Source of the DNA: Bradyrhizobium sp. YR681
GTDB lineage: Bacteria; Pseudomonadota; Alphaproteobacteria; Rhizobiales; Xanthobacteraceae
Length of the DNA: 64,000 bases
Direction of reading: 5' to 3'
Assembly (NCBI RefSeq): GCF_000282615.1
Contig: NZ_AKIY01000189.1
Coordinates: 103,816 to 167,815 of the forward strand
Part shown: piece by piece, positions 55,566-64,000 of the stretch
Layout of the letters: each line of letters opens with the position of its first letter
How positions within the stretch are numbered: position 1 is the first letter of the stretch
Position numbers and translations under genes: made by a program
Notes under the pieces: generated by a model
Seen by the model: the letters and a program-made list of their open reading frames with translations, nothing else
Database searches by the model: none
What the model was told of the DNA's origin: nothing

Positions 55566-56474
55566 CTATTCCTCGTCGCTTCCCGGCGTCGGGCGCAGCA
55601 TGAAATGGCCGAAGGCGGTGGCGATCGGCTTGTCGGCATCATCCTGCCAGGCGCGCGCCTCGAAGGCGACGATGCGGCGGCCCTGCTTCACGATCGACAC
55701 GTTGGCGATGGTGTCCAGCGCGCGGCCGGAGCGTAGATAGTTGACAGTGAGTCCGATCGGCTTTGGCAGCGCGGCAATGCCGAGTTCGCGCCGCACGCCG
55801 AAAATCGCCGTGGTCTCGAGGAAAGCGCCGGTCATGCCGCCATGGATCGCCGGCAGGATCGGGTTGCCGATGATCTTCGGCGAGAACGGCATCGTCAGTG
55901 TGCCGTCGTTGTTGACGCGAATGCCGAGGGCGCGCGCGAACGGGCTGGTGGCGAACGGGCCGTCGGGATCGTCGGGTGCCTCCAGCGTCGGGATGCTGCG
56001 CGACTCCATCCTGCGGTCGGCGAGCATGTTGGTGCGGTTGGCACCGATCATGAAGCAGGCGGTCGCGGTCGCGACCGGATCGTCCTCGGATTCCTGATAG
56101 GCGGTGGAGCGCACGAAGGCGATCGAGCGCGTGGTGCGGTAGCAGACCGAATGCGCCTTGATGTCGAGGCCGGGCGTCGCCGGCTTCTGGTAGTCGATGC
56201 GCAGATCCAGGGTTGCGATCGCGCTCGTGCCGTCGAGCGCAAGTTGCACGGCCATGCCGCAGCTCTCGTCCAGCATCGCGGTGACGACGCCGCCGTGCAG
56301 GACGCCGGTCTCGGTGTCGCCGACGAAGACGGGACGGTAGGGCAGGCTGGACCAGGCCTCGGCGGGGGCGAAGCGGTCGAGCTGGAGCCCGCTGATATGG
56401 CCGTAATCGGAACGGCGGCCCTTGATGGCCTCGGCGAGTTCCTCGAACGGAAGCGTTGTGGGTGAGCTGGACAT
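55566..56474 (-). CDS. Double-hotdog acyl-CoA thioesterase-like protein
   Basis: The 302-residue protein has two hotdog domains in tandem. The first has GVLHGGVVTAMLDESCGMAVQLAL (residues ~57-80), and the second has ILPAIHGGMTGAFLETTAIFG (~205-225). Each matches the HGG...(D/E) active-site helix of the PaaI family. The second domain continues with LTVNYLRSGRALDTIANVSIVKQGRRIVAFEARAW. Such proteins hydrolyse acyl- or aryl-CoA thioesters, here as a pseudo-dimer in one chain. No operon partner. Confidence 0.82.
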   Translation of the reverse strand: MSSSPTTLPFEELAEAIKGRRSDYGHISGLQLDRFAPAEAWSSLPYRPVFVGDTETGVLHGGVVTAMLDESCGMAVQLALDGTSAIATLDLRIDYQKPATPGLDIKAHSVCYRTTRSIAFVRSTAYQESEDDPVATATACFMIGANRTNMLADRRMESRSIPTLEAPDDPDGPFATSPFARALGIRVNNDGTLTMPFSPKIIGNPILPAIHGGMTGAFLETTAIFGVRRELGIAALPKPIGLTVNYLRSGRALDTIANVSIVKQGRRIVAFEARAWQDDADKPIATAFGHFMLRPTPGSDEE

Positions 56475-56611
56475 GACGATGTTCTAGACCAGCGGCGGGC
56501 GCCGCGCAAAACCCCGAACGGGCCTTGCGAGGGACTGGTTTGGCCTCGACACGGCCCGCCGAAGCAACGATGGTGGGCGCTTCGTCCGTCGACTAGTCCC
56601 AAGGAGTGCCC

Positions 56612-56929
56612 ATGGCCGACCCCGAAACACCTGGCACCCCCCAGGGGCCCGTGACCATTTCGAGCTCCAGCTCGGAGCGGGCACCGATCATCTATTTCGA
56701 CGGCGCATCCTGCTTCGGCCATCACAACGGCGCGATCCAGATCGAGCTCGCCGCGAACCTCCTGATGCCGGTCGGCGCCGCCGTCAGGGTCGACGTGGTC
56801 CAGACCGCGCATCTGCGGTGCAGCGTGGCCGCGGCGCTGGCCTTGCGCGAGGCGCTCGACAAGGCGCTGGCGATGTTTCGGCAGGGGCAGCAGCAGCCGA
56901 CGGAGGAGATTCCGGCGGTGAAGAATTGA
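56612..56929 (+). CDS. Hypothetical protein, 105 residues
   Basis: The start is well supported: AAGGAG lies 5 bases before ATG 56612. After a Pro/Ser-rich tail (ETPGTPQGPVTISSSSSE) it has a compact domain reading IIYFDGASCFGHHNGAIQIELAANLLMP, then VRVDVVQTAHLRCSVAAALALREALDKALAMF. The pattern is reminiscent of small DUF3467-like domains but I cannot assign it. No export signal. It precedes the Lon-N/Clp-N gene by 183 bases on the same strand. Confidence 0.6.
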   Translation: MADPETPGTPQGPVTISSSSSERAPIIYFDGASCFGHHNGAIQIELAANLLMPVGAAVRVDVVQTAHLRCSVAAALALREALDKALAMFRQGQQQPTEEIPAVKN

Positions 56930-57112
56930 GATCGCAATTGACAGCCTACGGTCTTTGCGCCAATTTTTGCGCAGGTTGATACGACCTGCCGGTTGCCCCC
57001 TCCGTGGAATGGTGAACGTATCGAGCCCTTGATCGGCCCCCTTTGCCCGAGCGACCGGGTCAGCAACGCAACCGCCTGACACACCTGGATCGCTCATGCA
57101 GAGGACGAACCG

Positions 57113-58339
57113 ATGCGCGATTTTCGCGATGCCAAGGCTATGGCGCAGACCCTGCGCCAATCTCTGATCACCAAGGACGTCACCATCAGCCACAGCGAAA
57201 GCCTGGAGCTGGTGTCGAGGATGCTGGGGATCGCCGACTGGAACACGTTGTCGGCGATGCTTCAAAGCGAGCGCCGCGACACGGCTGCGCCGGTCGCGAG
57301 GCTCAAGACCTCAACGGCCGTCTACCCGGCGGTCCCGCTGCGCGATTTCGTGCCGTTTCCGAACGCGACCTTTCCGCTGTTCGTCGGGCGGGAGAACACG
57401 GTGCTCGCCCTCGACCATGCGTTCGAAGGCGCGCGTGAGATGGTCTGTGCGATCCAGCGCGACGCGGCCGTCGATGAGCCGGGATTTGCCGATGTCTACG
57501 AGGTCGGCTTATTGGCTCAATTGGTCGAGCTCGAACGGCTCTCCGACGGCTCGATCAGGGTGTTGACGCGCGGGATCCGCCGCGTCGCACTTCGCAGCTT
57601 CGCGTCGTTGAACAGCGGCTATCGGTCCGAAGCCACCGAATTGGTTGAAAGCCCGCCTGTGGACGCGCCTGACCTGATCCGCCGAAGCATCCAGCGCTTC
57701 GAGGATTATGCGGCAGCCCATGGCCTGCTCATGCCGGATGTCTGGTCGTTCCTCGACCAGACCCGCGACCTCGGGCGCATTGCCGATACGATGGCGACGC
57801 GGATGAAGCTGCCGGTCAGGGACAAATACGAGCTATTGGCGATGCTCGATCCGGTCAAGCGGCTGGAGAAGATCGATTCGCTGCTGGACGTGTCGTCACG
57901 CCCGTTCGCGCCGGCCTATGCTGCCACGCGACGCCTGGCGCTCACCCTTGCCGACCGGCGCCGCCATCAGTTTGCGACGCTGGAGCATCTCCTGCTGGCG
58001 TTGCTTGAAGACAGTGATGCTGCCGCCATCATGCAGGCCTGCAACGCGGATCTCGGCGTGCTCGGACAGAGCCTGGTCGATTATCTCGACAGGGAGCTCG
58101 CGCACACCGTCATCGAAACCGGCACCGCGGCGCCGACCGCGGCATTCCAGCGCGTGGAGCGCCGTGCCGCGCTGCATGCCCAGGAGACCGGCCATCCGGC
58201 CGTAACCGGCGCCAATACGCTCGTCGCCTTGTTTCCGGAGACGCGAAGCCCCGCGGCGCGTTTGCTCGCCGAACAGGGCGTGTCGCGCTGGCGCGTGGAC
58301 AAGGCCCTTGCGCGCAACGCCGGGAAGGAGAAGGGCTAG
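57113..58339 (+). CDS. Glyoxalase_8-like / Lon-N / Clp-N fusion without ATPase or protease
   Basis: The 408-residue protein strings together three domains. The first is a ~60-residue N-terminal domain of the Glyoxalase_8 type (RDFRDAKAMAQTLRQSLITKDVTISHSESLELVSRMLGIADWNTLSAM). The second is a Lon N-terminal substrate-binding domain (~75-265; VPLRDFVPFPNATFPLFVGRENTVLALDHAF, LSDGSIRVLTRGIRRVAL, RDKYELLAMLDPVKRLEKIDSLL). The third is a Clp repeat domain (~270-395; HQFATLEHLLLALLEDSDAAAIM, AVTGANTLVALFPETRSPAARLLAEQGVSRWRV). No Walker motif or Ser-Lys dyad follows. It may be a stand-alone substrate receptor or adaptor for proteolysis. Domain identification is by eye. Confidence 0.75.
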   Translation: MRDFRDAKAMAQTLRQSLITKDVTISHSESLELVSRMLGIADWNTLSAMLQSERRDTAAPVARLKTSTAVYPAVPLRDFVPFPNATFPLFVGRENTVLALDHAFEGAREMVCAIQRDAAVDEPGFADVYEVGLLAQLVELERLSDGSIRVLTRGIRRVALRSFASLNSGYRSEATELVESPPVDAPDLIRRSIQRFEDYAAAHGLLMPDVWSFLDQTRDLGRIADTMATRMKLPVRDKYELLAMLDPVKRLEKIDSLLDVSSRPFAPAYAATRRLALTLADRRRHQFATLEHLLLALLEDSDAAAIMQACNADLGVLGQSLVDYLDRELAHTVIETGTAAPTAAFQRVERRAALHAQETGHPAVTGANTLVALFPETRSPAARLLAEQGVSRWRVDKALARNAGKEKG

Positions 58340-58356
58340 GGCAGCGCGCGCCGCGC

Positions 58357-59832
58357 CTACGCCTTGGCCACGTGGACCTTCGGCGTCTTGCCGCCGTTCC
58401 ATTTGCCGTCGAGTGCGCGCTCGATCTGGGCGGCGAGTTGCAGCAGCAGGCCGTCATTGGCCTGCTTCGCAATCGCCTGGATGCCGAGCGGCAGGCCGTG
58501 ATCCTGGGCTGCCATCGGCATCGAGATCGCGGGCATGCCGCAGAGATTGGCCAGCGGCGTGAAGGCGAAGAAGCGCCAGAGATTGCCGAACCAGTCGAGC
58601 ACGTCGGGATTGTCGGAGATGGTGAGGTATTCCCTGGTCCCGACCTTGGGCGTCGGCAGTGCGGTGATCGGCGTCAGGATCACGTCCCACTGCTCGAAGA
58701 ACGCGCCGAAACCGCGCGATGTCGTGTTGAACACGCCTTGCATCTTCGCGCGTTCGGCGAAAGTCGTGTGGCGGCCGGCTTCCCAGATCCTGATGTTCAT
58801 CGGCTCGATCAGATCTTCCGGCGGCTTCTCCAGCCCGCGCGCGGCGAGCATGTTGGAGATCACCACGGCGAAGTTCGAGATGTAGCACATCGTCTGCGCC
58901 GCGAAGGCGGCGCGGAAGTCGAGCTCGGGCAGGGCATAGTCGACGTGATGGCCGAGGCCTTCGAGGAAGCGGCCGGTCTTCTCCAGCTCGGCCGCGATCT
59001 CCGGCGTCGCCGTGTAATCGCCCCAGCTGTGCGACAGCGCGATGCGGAGCTTGGTCGGATCGCGCTTGATCATCTCCGAATAGGGCTGCGCCGTGGTCCA
59101 GAACGGCATGAACTCGCCGGGCGCCGGTCCCCTTGCATGATCGACGAAGGCGGCGGTGTCGCGCACCGAACGCGACTGGCAGCCCTGGATCGAGACGAGG
59201 CCGGTGAGGTCGGACATGTGCGGCGCCAGCGAGAACACGCCGCGCGACACTTTCAAGCCGATATTGCCGTTGACCCCTGCGGGAATGCGGATCGAGCCGC
59301 CGCCGTCGGTCGCATGCGCGATCGGCACCACGCCGGCCGCCACCATCGCGGCGCTGCCCGCCGACGAGCCGCAGGTGGTGTAGTCGGTATTCCAGGGATT
59401 GCGGGTGACATAGACGGCGGGATTGTCGGCCGAGGAGCACACGCCGAATTCGGGGGTCGTGGTGCGCCCGATCAGGTTGAGGCCGGCCTGGCGGAATTTG
59501 CCGGTGAGGAAGGTATCGGCGGCGGCGCGGTTGCCGCGCATCAAGAGCGAGCCCATCTCCTGGAGCCGGCCTTTCATGGTCGGCCCGAGGTCCTTCATCA
59601 GGAACGGCAGGCCGGCGAAGGGGCCTGCGAGATTGGCGCCGTCCTTGGCCGGATCGGCGATCACGTCCTCGAACAGCTCGACCACGCCCGACAGCGCCGG
59701 ATTGACCTTGGCGACGGCCGCACTGGCCTGGCGCGCCAGTTCCTTTGCCGTCAGCTCGCCCTTGCGGACGCGCGCCGCCAGGCCCACGCCATCGTGCTGC
59801 GCCCATTCGTTCCAGCTCATCGGCAAAGTCAT
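58357..59832 (-). CDS. Amidase signature-family hydrolase
   Basis: The 491-residue protein starts MTLPMSWNEWAQHDGVGLAARVRKGELTAKEL. It has the Ser-cisSer-Lys triad elements: Lys in LPFLMKDLGPTM (~residue 83), cis-Ser region TTCGSSAGSAAMVAAGVVPIAHATDGGGSIRIPAGVNG (~165-200) with the nucleophile Ser in GGGSIRIPA. It hydrolyses an amide. It lies 126 bases downstream of a ring-opening amidohydrolase on the same strand, so it may process the opened product (ureidomalonate, biuret or similar). No allophanate-hydrolase C-terminal domain is present. Confidence 0.85.
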   Translation of the reverse strand: MTLPMSWNEWAQHDGVGLAARVRKGELTAKELARQASAAVAKVNPALSGVVELFEDVIADPAKDGANLAGPFAGLPFLMKDLGPTMKGRLQEMGSLLMRGNRAAADTFLTGKFRQAGLNLIGRTTTPEFGVCSSADNPAVYVTRNPWNTDYTTCGSSAGSAAMVAAGVVPIAHATDGGGSIRIPAGVNGNIGLKVSRGVFSLAPHMSDLTGLVSIQGCQSRSVRDTAAFVDHARGPAPGEFMPFWTTAQPYSEMIKRDPTKLRIALSHSWGDYTATPEIAAELEKTGRFLEGLGHHVDYALPELDFRAAFAAQTMCYISNFAVVISNMLAARGLEKPPEDLIEPMNIRIWEAGRHTTFAERAKMQGVFNTTSRGFGAFFEQWDVILTPITALPTPKVGTREYLTISDNPDVLDWFGNLWRFFAFTPLANLCGMPAISMPMAAQDHGLPLGIQAIAKQANDGLLLQLAAQIERALDGKWNGGKTPKVHVAKA

Positions 59833-59958
59833 GAAGTCAAAATCCCCTTGAGAGAGGCGCCACCTTTTTCGCAAGGGACCGCGTGAATCAACTGAGCCGG
59901 CGCGAAGGGCAGGGTTGCGTCGGGCGGAGAGGTCGCACGATCCGGGATGCCGGCCTCG

Positions 59959-61062
59959 TCAATCCGGCAGTCGCGCAATCACCGCAACCGGTCCGCCCCC
60001 GGCCGGGCCCTGATGTTCGGCGCCGCCGGACACGTAGACCGCGCCGGTGCCGGCAAGGCCTGCGATCAGGCCGCCGACCGCGGCGCGGGCGTGGCGCGTC
60101 GAGCTGATGTCGGTGTCTTCCAGCATGGTGTGACGGAAGCCGCGCACATCGCCATCGGGCGAGGCCTCCGCCTTGGCGAAGATGTTGACGAGCGCGCGGC
60201 CCGGCTGCGGCGTGGCGCCAAGCCCGACACTCTTCAATGCGGACATCACCGCCGCGGCATCGATGGCGTCGTCCATCACCGCATGTCCGATCTCGAATTC
60301 GCTCGCGGACGATGCCGAATTGCCGAGCACGATGACGACATTGTGCATCAGCTCGATCCCGGACGAGGTCGAGGCCACCTTCGAGAACAGATCGTAGCGC
60401 TGCAGCACGTCCGCGTCGCCGATGTCGGGGCCGATCTCGCCGAGCGCGACCGCAACCCCGAGCGCGGAGGCGCCGCGCGAATAGGCCATCGAGCTGTAGG
60501 CGTTCGTCGTCACCGTCTTGTTGCCGCGCGCGCCCGCCGCCTCGACACGCTCGCTGGTGAGCAGCGGGCACTTGATCTGCACGAAATGGACGTCGGCGGC
60601 ATCGGTGATGCCGGCATCCGCCATGGCAGCTTTGACGGCTTGCGCCGTTTCCACGATCTGCGCGGAGCGGCCGAGCTCTTCGGGCAGGAAATCCCGCGTG
60701 TGCGCCATGCCGATGCTCAGGCGCTTGCCGGTCATGCCTGCCGGGCGCGCAGCCTCGCGCCGCGTGAACACCGTGAGATGCGGGCTGAGCACGCCTTCGG
60801 TGCCGCCCGACATCACGAAGGCGATGCGCTGCTCGACCTGCTCCGGCGACAGTCCAAGTTGCGGCGCCAGCGCCGTGCACAGCGCGGCAACGGCGTACTC
60901 CCGGGTAAAATCGTTGACGCCGCCATTGCCCTCGGTCTTGCCGAGAATCGCCAATATCGATGCCGGGTCGATCGCGCCTGAAACGATCATGGCCATCAGG
61001 CCGGAGACGTCGCCGGGGCCGCTGGTGGCGATCCTGATGACCCCGACGGATGTCGTGCGCAT
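59959..61062 (-). CDS. Ring-opening amidohydrolase (cyanuric acid hydrolase / barbiturase family)
   Basis: From ATG 61062 the product is 367 residues: MRTTSVGVIRIATSGPGDVSGLMAM, GNGGVNDFTREYAVAALCTAL, AFVMSGGTEGVLSPHLTVFTR, VHFVQIKCPLLTSERVEAA, TTNAYSSMAYSRGASALGVAVALGEI, NVVIVLGNSASSASEFEIGHAVMDD, and a C-terminal VYVSGGAEHQGPAGGGPVAVI. These are the three pseudo-symmetric blocks with Ser/Lys centres of the AtzD/barbiturase fold. Members open cyanuric acid or barbituric acid; I cannot separate the two by eye. The longer upstream frame is not needed. Confidence 0.88.
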   Translation of the reverse strand: MRTTSVGVIRIATSGPGDVSGLMAMIVSGAIDPASILAILGKTEGNGGVNDFTREYAVAALCTALAPQLGLSPEQVEQRIAFVMSGGTEGVLSPHLTVFTRREAARPAGMTGKRLSIGMAHTRDFLPEELGRSAQIVETAQAVKAAMADAGITDAADVHFVQIKCPLLTSERVEAAGARGNKTVTTNAYSSMAYSRGASALGVAVALGEIGPDIGDADVLQRYDLFSKVASTSSGIELMHNVVIVLGNSASSASEFEIGHAVMDDAIDAAAVMSALKSVGLGATPQPGRALVNIFAKAEASPDGDVRGFRHTMLEDTDISSTRHARAAVGGLIAGLAGTGAVYVSGGAEHQGPAGGGPVAVIARLPD

Positions 61063-61309
61063 GTCAGTCCCCGCTTGTCTCGGCGCGATCAAGCTCGCGC
61101 GTGACGGTCCAGGCTCATTCTCGCCCGATCCGGAAAAGTGCGGAGATTCGCTGCGTCCGCGCACGGTTTTCGGCAACGCATTGATCTGGATCAATTGGAC
61201 TGACCGTACTCGCCCGGGTTCCAATGTTCAAGGCGGGTTAAGCAGGCACACTGGATAGTCCGGCGCAACGTGCAATTGCAGGCACATTGCTGTTTTCATG
61301 GACGTTCAT

Positions 61310-63757
61310 ATGCGCAAGAACCTTCCGGTCACCGACAAGGAATACGAGATCGGCGATGACGTGTTCATCGTGTCCAGGACCGACGTCAAGGGACGACTGA
61401 CCTATTTCAATGATCAATTCGTAGCCGCCTCCGGCTTCACGGAGGAAGAGCTGAAGATGCAGCCGCACAACATCGTGCGCCATCCCGACATGCCGCCTGA
61501 GGCCTTCGAGGACCTCTGGAACACCATCAAGGAAGGAAAGCCCTGGGCGGGCGCGGTGAAGAACCGCCGCAAGAACGGCGACTATTACTGGGTCGCGGCG
61601 AGCGCAACGCCGATCTGGGAGGGCGGCAAGATCAACGGTTACATGTCGATCCGCGCCAAGCTTCCCGTCGAGCAGCGCCGCGATGCCGAGCGCATCTATG
61701 CGTTGTATCGGGCGGGCAAGGCGCAGGGCTATCGTCTTCAAAGCGGGACTGTCCGGCGCCGCTCGGCGTTCGACGTCCTGAAGGTCTTCAGCGGCACGTT
61801 GAAAGCACGCCTTGCGAGCCTCGTTGCCCTGCAATCGGTCTTCCTCCTCGTCATGGGTCTGGTCGGCCTGATGACCGCCTATGACAGCAACAAGCGGCTG
61901 ACGACCATCTACGAGGATCGTGCCGTCCCGCTCGCCCAGCTGTTTGAGATCAACGACCGCATGAAGGAAGCCTCCATCATGCTCTACCAGGCCGCGGTCG
62001 ACGGCCGCGCGGGCAAGCCGGTGGCTGAGGTCGAAGGCAGGGTCCGCAAGAATTCCGAGGCGATCAACAAGGTATGGGCCGAGTATATCGCAACCTACCT
62101 TACTCCCGAGGAGAAGATTGCCGCGCAGGCATTCACCGAGAGACGCAAGGACTATCGCGACGTCGGCATCGACGCGGGTCTGCCGTTGCTCGCGGCCGCG
62201 AAATTCGACGAACTCGCGACCCTTCAGGCCGGAAAGACCAGCGAGCTGTTCGCGCGCGCCAAGGCGGAGCTGGACAAGCTCGTCGCGATCCAGATCGACG
62301 TGGCGAAGTCCGAGTATGATGCCGCCGAGCGCGGCTATCGCCTGATGCTGGGGGTCGCGCTTGGCCTCGTCGTGCTGGCGCTGATCGCCTGCGCCTGGTG
62401 CGGCCTGCGCGCGATACGGGCGATCACCGCGCCGCTGAAGCAGCTCAATGCGACCATGGACGGTATCGCGCAGGGCAAGTTCAACAACCGGATCGAGATA
62501 TTGCGTGACGACGAGCTCGGCGCCGCGCTGCGCAACATCCAGGCGATGCAGGCCAAGCTCGGATTCGAGCTCGTGGAACGGATCGACCGGGCACGGCTCG
62601 CCGACCAGGAGAAGTTCAGCGCCCTCAACGAAATGGCCAATACGGTCGAGCGTGAGACGCTGGCTGCGGTCGATGCCGTCTCGGGGCAGATGGAGAAGAT
62701 GGCGGAAAGCGCCGCGCTCATGAACGAGAGCGCCGGCACGGTCGGGTCCAACAGCAGCAACGTCGCCGCGGCGGCCGAGCAGTCGCTCGCCAACGCGCAG
62801 ACATTGAGCCAGGCCGCATCGCAGTTGAACGGCTCGATCGCCGAGATCGCCAAGCAGATCAGCTCGTCCCGCAAGCTGACGACCGACGCGGTCGAGAGCT
62901 CGGCGAAGGCCCAGACGCTGGTCGGAGCGCTGTCGGATGCCGCCAACCGGGTCGGATCGGTCACCAGCCTGATCAGCGAAATCGCGGAGCAGACCAATCT
63001 GCTCGCCCTCAACGCCACGATCGAGGCGGCGCGGGCGGGAGAGGCCGGCCGAGGCTTTGCCGTCGTCGCCTCGGAGGTGAAGTCGCTCGCAGAGCAGACC
63101 ACGAAGGCGACCAGCGAGATCGCGCAGCAGATCACCGAGATCCAGAACGTGACGCGCGATTCCGCCGACTCCATCGCGGCCATCGGCGAGGTCATTCGCG
63201 GCGTCGATGCGGTGTCCGCCGAGATCTCGGTGTCCATGGACAAGCAGAGCCAGATGACCGCGGAGATATCGCGCACCGTCGCCGAATCCTCCGAAGCAGC
63301 GCGCGAAGTTGCGTCACAGATCGTCGGCGTGTCCAGCGAGGCGGCGGAAACGGGACGCAGGGCCTCGGAAATCTCGCAAGGATCGCTCGAAATCGCCGGC
63401 AAGATGGGCGACCTCAGGGAGACGCTGGTGCGGGTGGTCCGGACCTCGACGTCAGAGGTCAACCGGAGAATTGCCGCCCGTGCGCCAGTGGATCGCAGCG
63501 GCACCGTCGAGGCGGGCGGCCACGTGCATCGGGTCCACGTCCGCGATCTCTCCGAGAACGGCGCCATCCTGGTCGAAGACGTCGCCGGCATCGATCTCCA
63601 CCAGAACGTCGTCGTCGCCATCGATGGCCTTCCCGCGCGGCTGAAAGGGGTCGTGGTCCGCAAGAACGATCGTGGCACGCTGGTGCGGTTCGAGCTCGAC
63701 GAAGCCGCCAACGAGCTGATCCGGACGCTGATGGGCGCATCGCGCGCCGCGGCCTGA
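61310..63757 (+). CDS. Aer-like PAS chemoreceptor with C-terminal PilZ domain
   Basis: The 815-residue protein begins [18 protein letters not shown] domain (residues ~10-115) has the Aer hallmark [18 protein letters not shown] membrane helix lies near 175-192 ([19 protein letters not shown]). A four-helix sensor of ~150 residues, a second helix ([19 protein letters not shown]), HAMP, and an MCP domain with [24 protein letters not shown] follow. A PilZ domain at ~720-810 ends it, with the c-di-GMP motifs RIAAR and DLSENG. It should sense redox/oxygen state and couple chemotaxis to c-di-GMP. An alternative start is 61298. No ribosome site is clear. Confidence 0.88.
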   Translation: MRKNLPVTDKEYEIGDDVFIVSRTDVKGRLTYFNDQFVAASGFTEEELKMQPHNIVRHPDMPPEAFEDLWNTIKEGKPWAGAVKNRRKNGDYYWVAASATPIWEGGKINGYMSIRAKLPVEQRRDAERIYALYRAGKAQGYRLQSGTVRRRSAFDVLKVFSGTLKARLASLVALQSVFLLVMGLVGLMTAYDSNKRLTTIYEDRAVPLAQLFEINDRMKEASIMLYQAAVDGRAGKPVAEVEGRVRKNSEAINKVWAEYIATYLTPEEKIAAQAFTERRKDYRDVGIDAGLPLLAAAKFDELATLQAGKTSELFARAKAELDKLVAIQIDVAKSEYDAAERGYRLMLGVALGLVVLALIACAWCGLRAIRAITAPLKQLNATMDGIAQGKFNNRIEILRDDELGAALRNIQAMQAKLGFELVERIDRARLADQEKFSALNEMANTVERETLAAVDAVSGQMEKMAESAALMNESAGTVGSNSSNVAAAAEQSLANAQTLSQAASQLNGSIAEIAKQISSSRKLTTDAVESSAKAQTLVGALSDAANRVGSVTSLISEIAEQTNLLALNATIEAARAGEAGRGFAVVASEVKSLAEQTTKATSEIAQQITEIQNVTRDSADSIAAIGEVIRGVDAVSAEISVSMDKQSQMTAEISRTVAESSEAAREVASQIVGVSSEAAETGRRASEISQGSLEIAGKMGDLRETLVRVVRTSTSEVNRRIAARAPVDRSGTVEAGGHVHRVHVRDLSENGAILVEDVAGIDLHQNVVVAIDGLPARLKGVVVRKNDRGTLVRFELDEAANELIRTLMGASRAAA

Positions 63758-63848
63758 GGGATCGCGGGAGCGGCGACGAGCGGACCTGCCCCGCGTCCGA
63801 CGCGACGTCGTCGCCCGGATGCGCGAGCGCCATCCGGGGTCTGAAATT

Positions 63849-64000
63849 GCCCGACGGGCAAAACACCGTAAGGTTGTCAATCGGCTGTCGCAAAAATATT
63901 CCGCTTTACCGAAATTCGGTTTTGTCGTATGTGTCGCCCATCCCGGCTCACCTTGAGGGGCGATCGCGCGTCGTCACGTATCGCGAGCCGGGCTTGCGGT
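63849..64000. repeat. Dispersed intergenic repeat, copy B (runs off the window)
   Basis: This copy aligns with 24353-24514: shared blocks CGGGCAAAACACC, CAAAAATATTCC, CTTTACCGAAATTCGG, GTCGTATGTGT and CCATCCC. It follows the PAS-MCP-PilZ gene and is cut by the window end. No gene is supported in it. Confidence 0.75.

Overview
The window looks like chromosomal DNA of a Bradyrhizobium-type alphaproteobacterium (Nitrobacteraceae). This rests on the high GC, the gene families, and a dispersed intergenic repeat that I associate from memory with that group. No species can be named from the sequence alone.

Layout. (1) 1-4.7 kb is a same-strand run: the end of a peptide-type ABC ATPase, a frameshifted M20 peptidase, a pyridoxamine-phosphate-oxidase-like flavoprotein, gamma-glutamyltransferase and a LysE exporter. 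It fits uptake and processing of peptides or gamma-glutamyl compounds. (2) 4.7-10.4 kb is core genome: a 23-residue lysine-rich peptide, a diguanylate cyclase, an exported amidase, rpoH, rluD head-to-head with a DUF6476-type gene, and tRNA-Glu(CTC). (3) 10.4-22.0 kb looks like a decayed genomic island. A broken tyrosine recombinase abuts the tRNA. It is followed by cysD-cysNC with a tiny Cys-rich leader gene, a 1107-residue autotransporter behind a winged-helix/TPR regulator, a TIGR03032 protein and a livF-like pseudogene. A 16-base imperfect copy of the tRNA 3' end at 22.02 kb may be the far attachment site. (4) 22-30 kb is mixed: a 2H phosphoesterase, a Tat lipoprotein hydrolase, a UPF0158-like protein, a large dispersed repeat, a D-aminoacylase-type amidohydrolase with a CobW GTPase, and a tautomerase/TetR divergent pair around a 13-bp inverted repeat.

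(5) 30-38 kb holds a Cache chemoreceptor and an allantoin/ureide-type cluster. That cluster has a PuuE-like deacetylase and a four-gene ABC importer, divergent from a GntR regulator and an Asp/Glu/hydantoin racemase. (6) 38-47 kb has an acyl-CoA ligase, a single-chain biotin-dependent acyl-CoA carboxylase, an AcoR-like sigma-54 activator and a two-component flavin monooxygenase. (7) 47.5-51.7 kb is an unfamiliar three-gene envelope cassette: a lipoprotein, a four-helix membrane protein and a leaderless SH3/transglycosylase/DUF5675-like protein. (8) 51.7-64 kb has dgoK-dgoA, poxB, a duplicated membrane protein, a double-hotdog thioesterase, a Lon-N/Clp-N protein without ATPase or protease, a barbiturase/cyanuric-acid-hydrolase-family enzyme with an amidase, and a PAS-MCP-PilZ receptor.

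The best candidates for something undescribed are the 47.6-51.7 kb cassette, the substrate-binding-only Lon/Clp protein at 57.1 kb, and the small leader gene at 13.8-13.9 kb.
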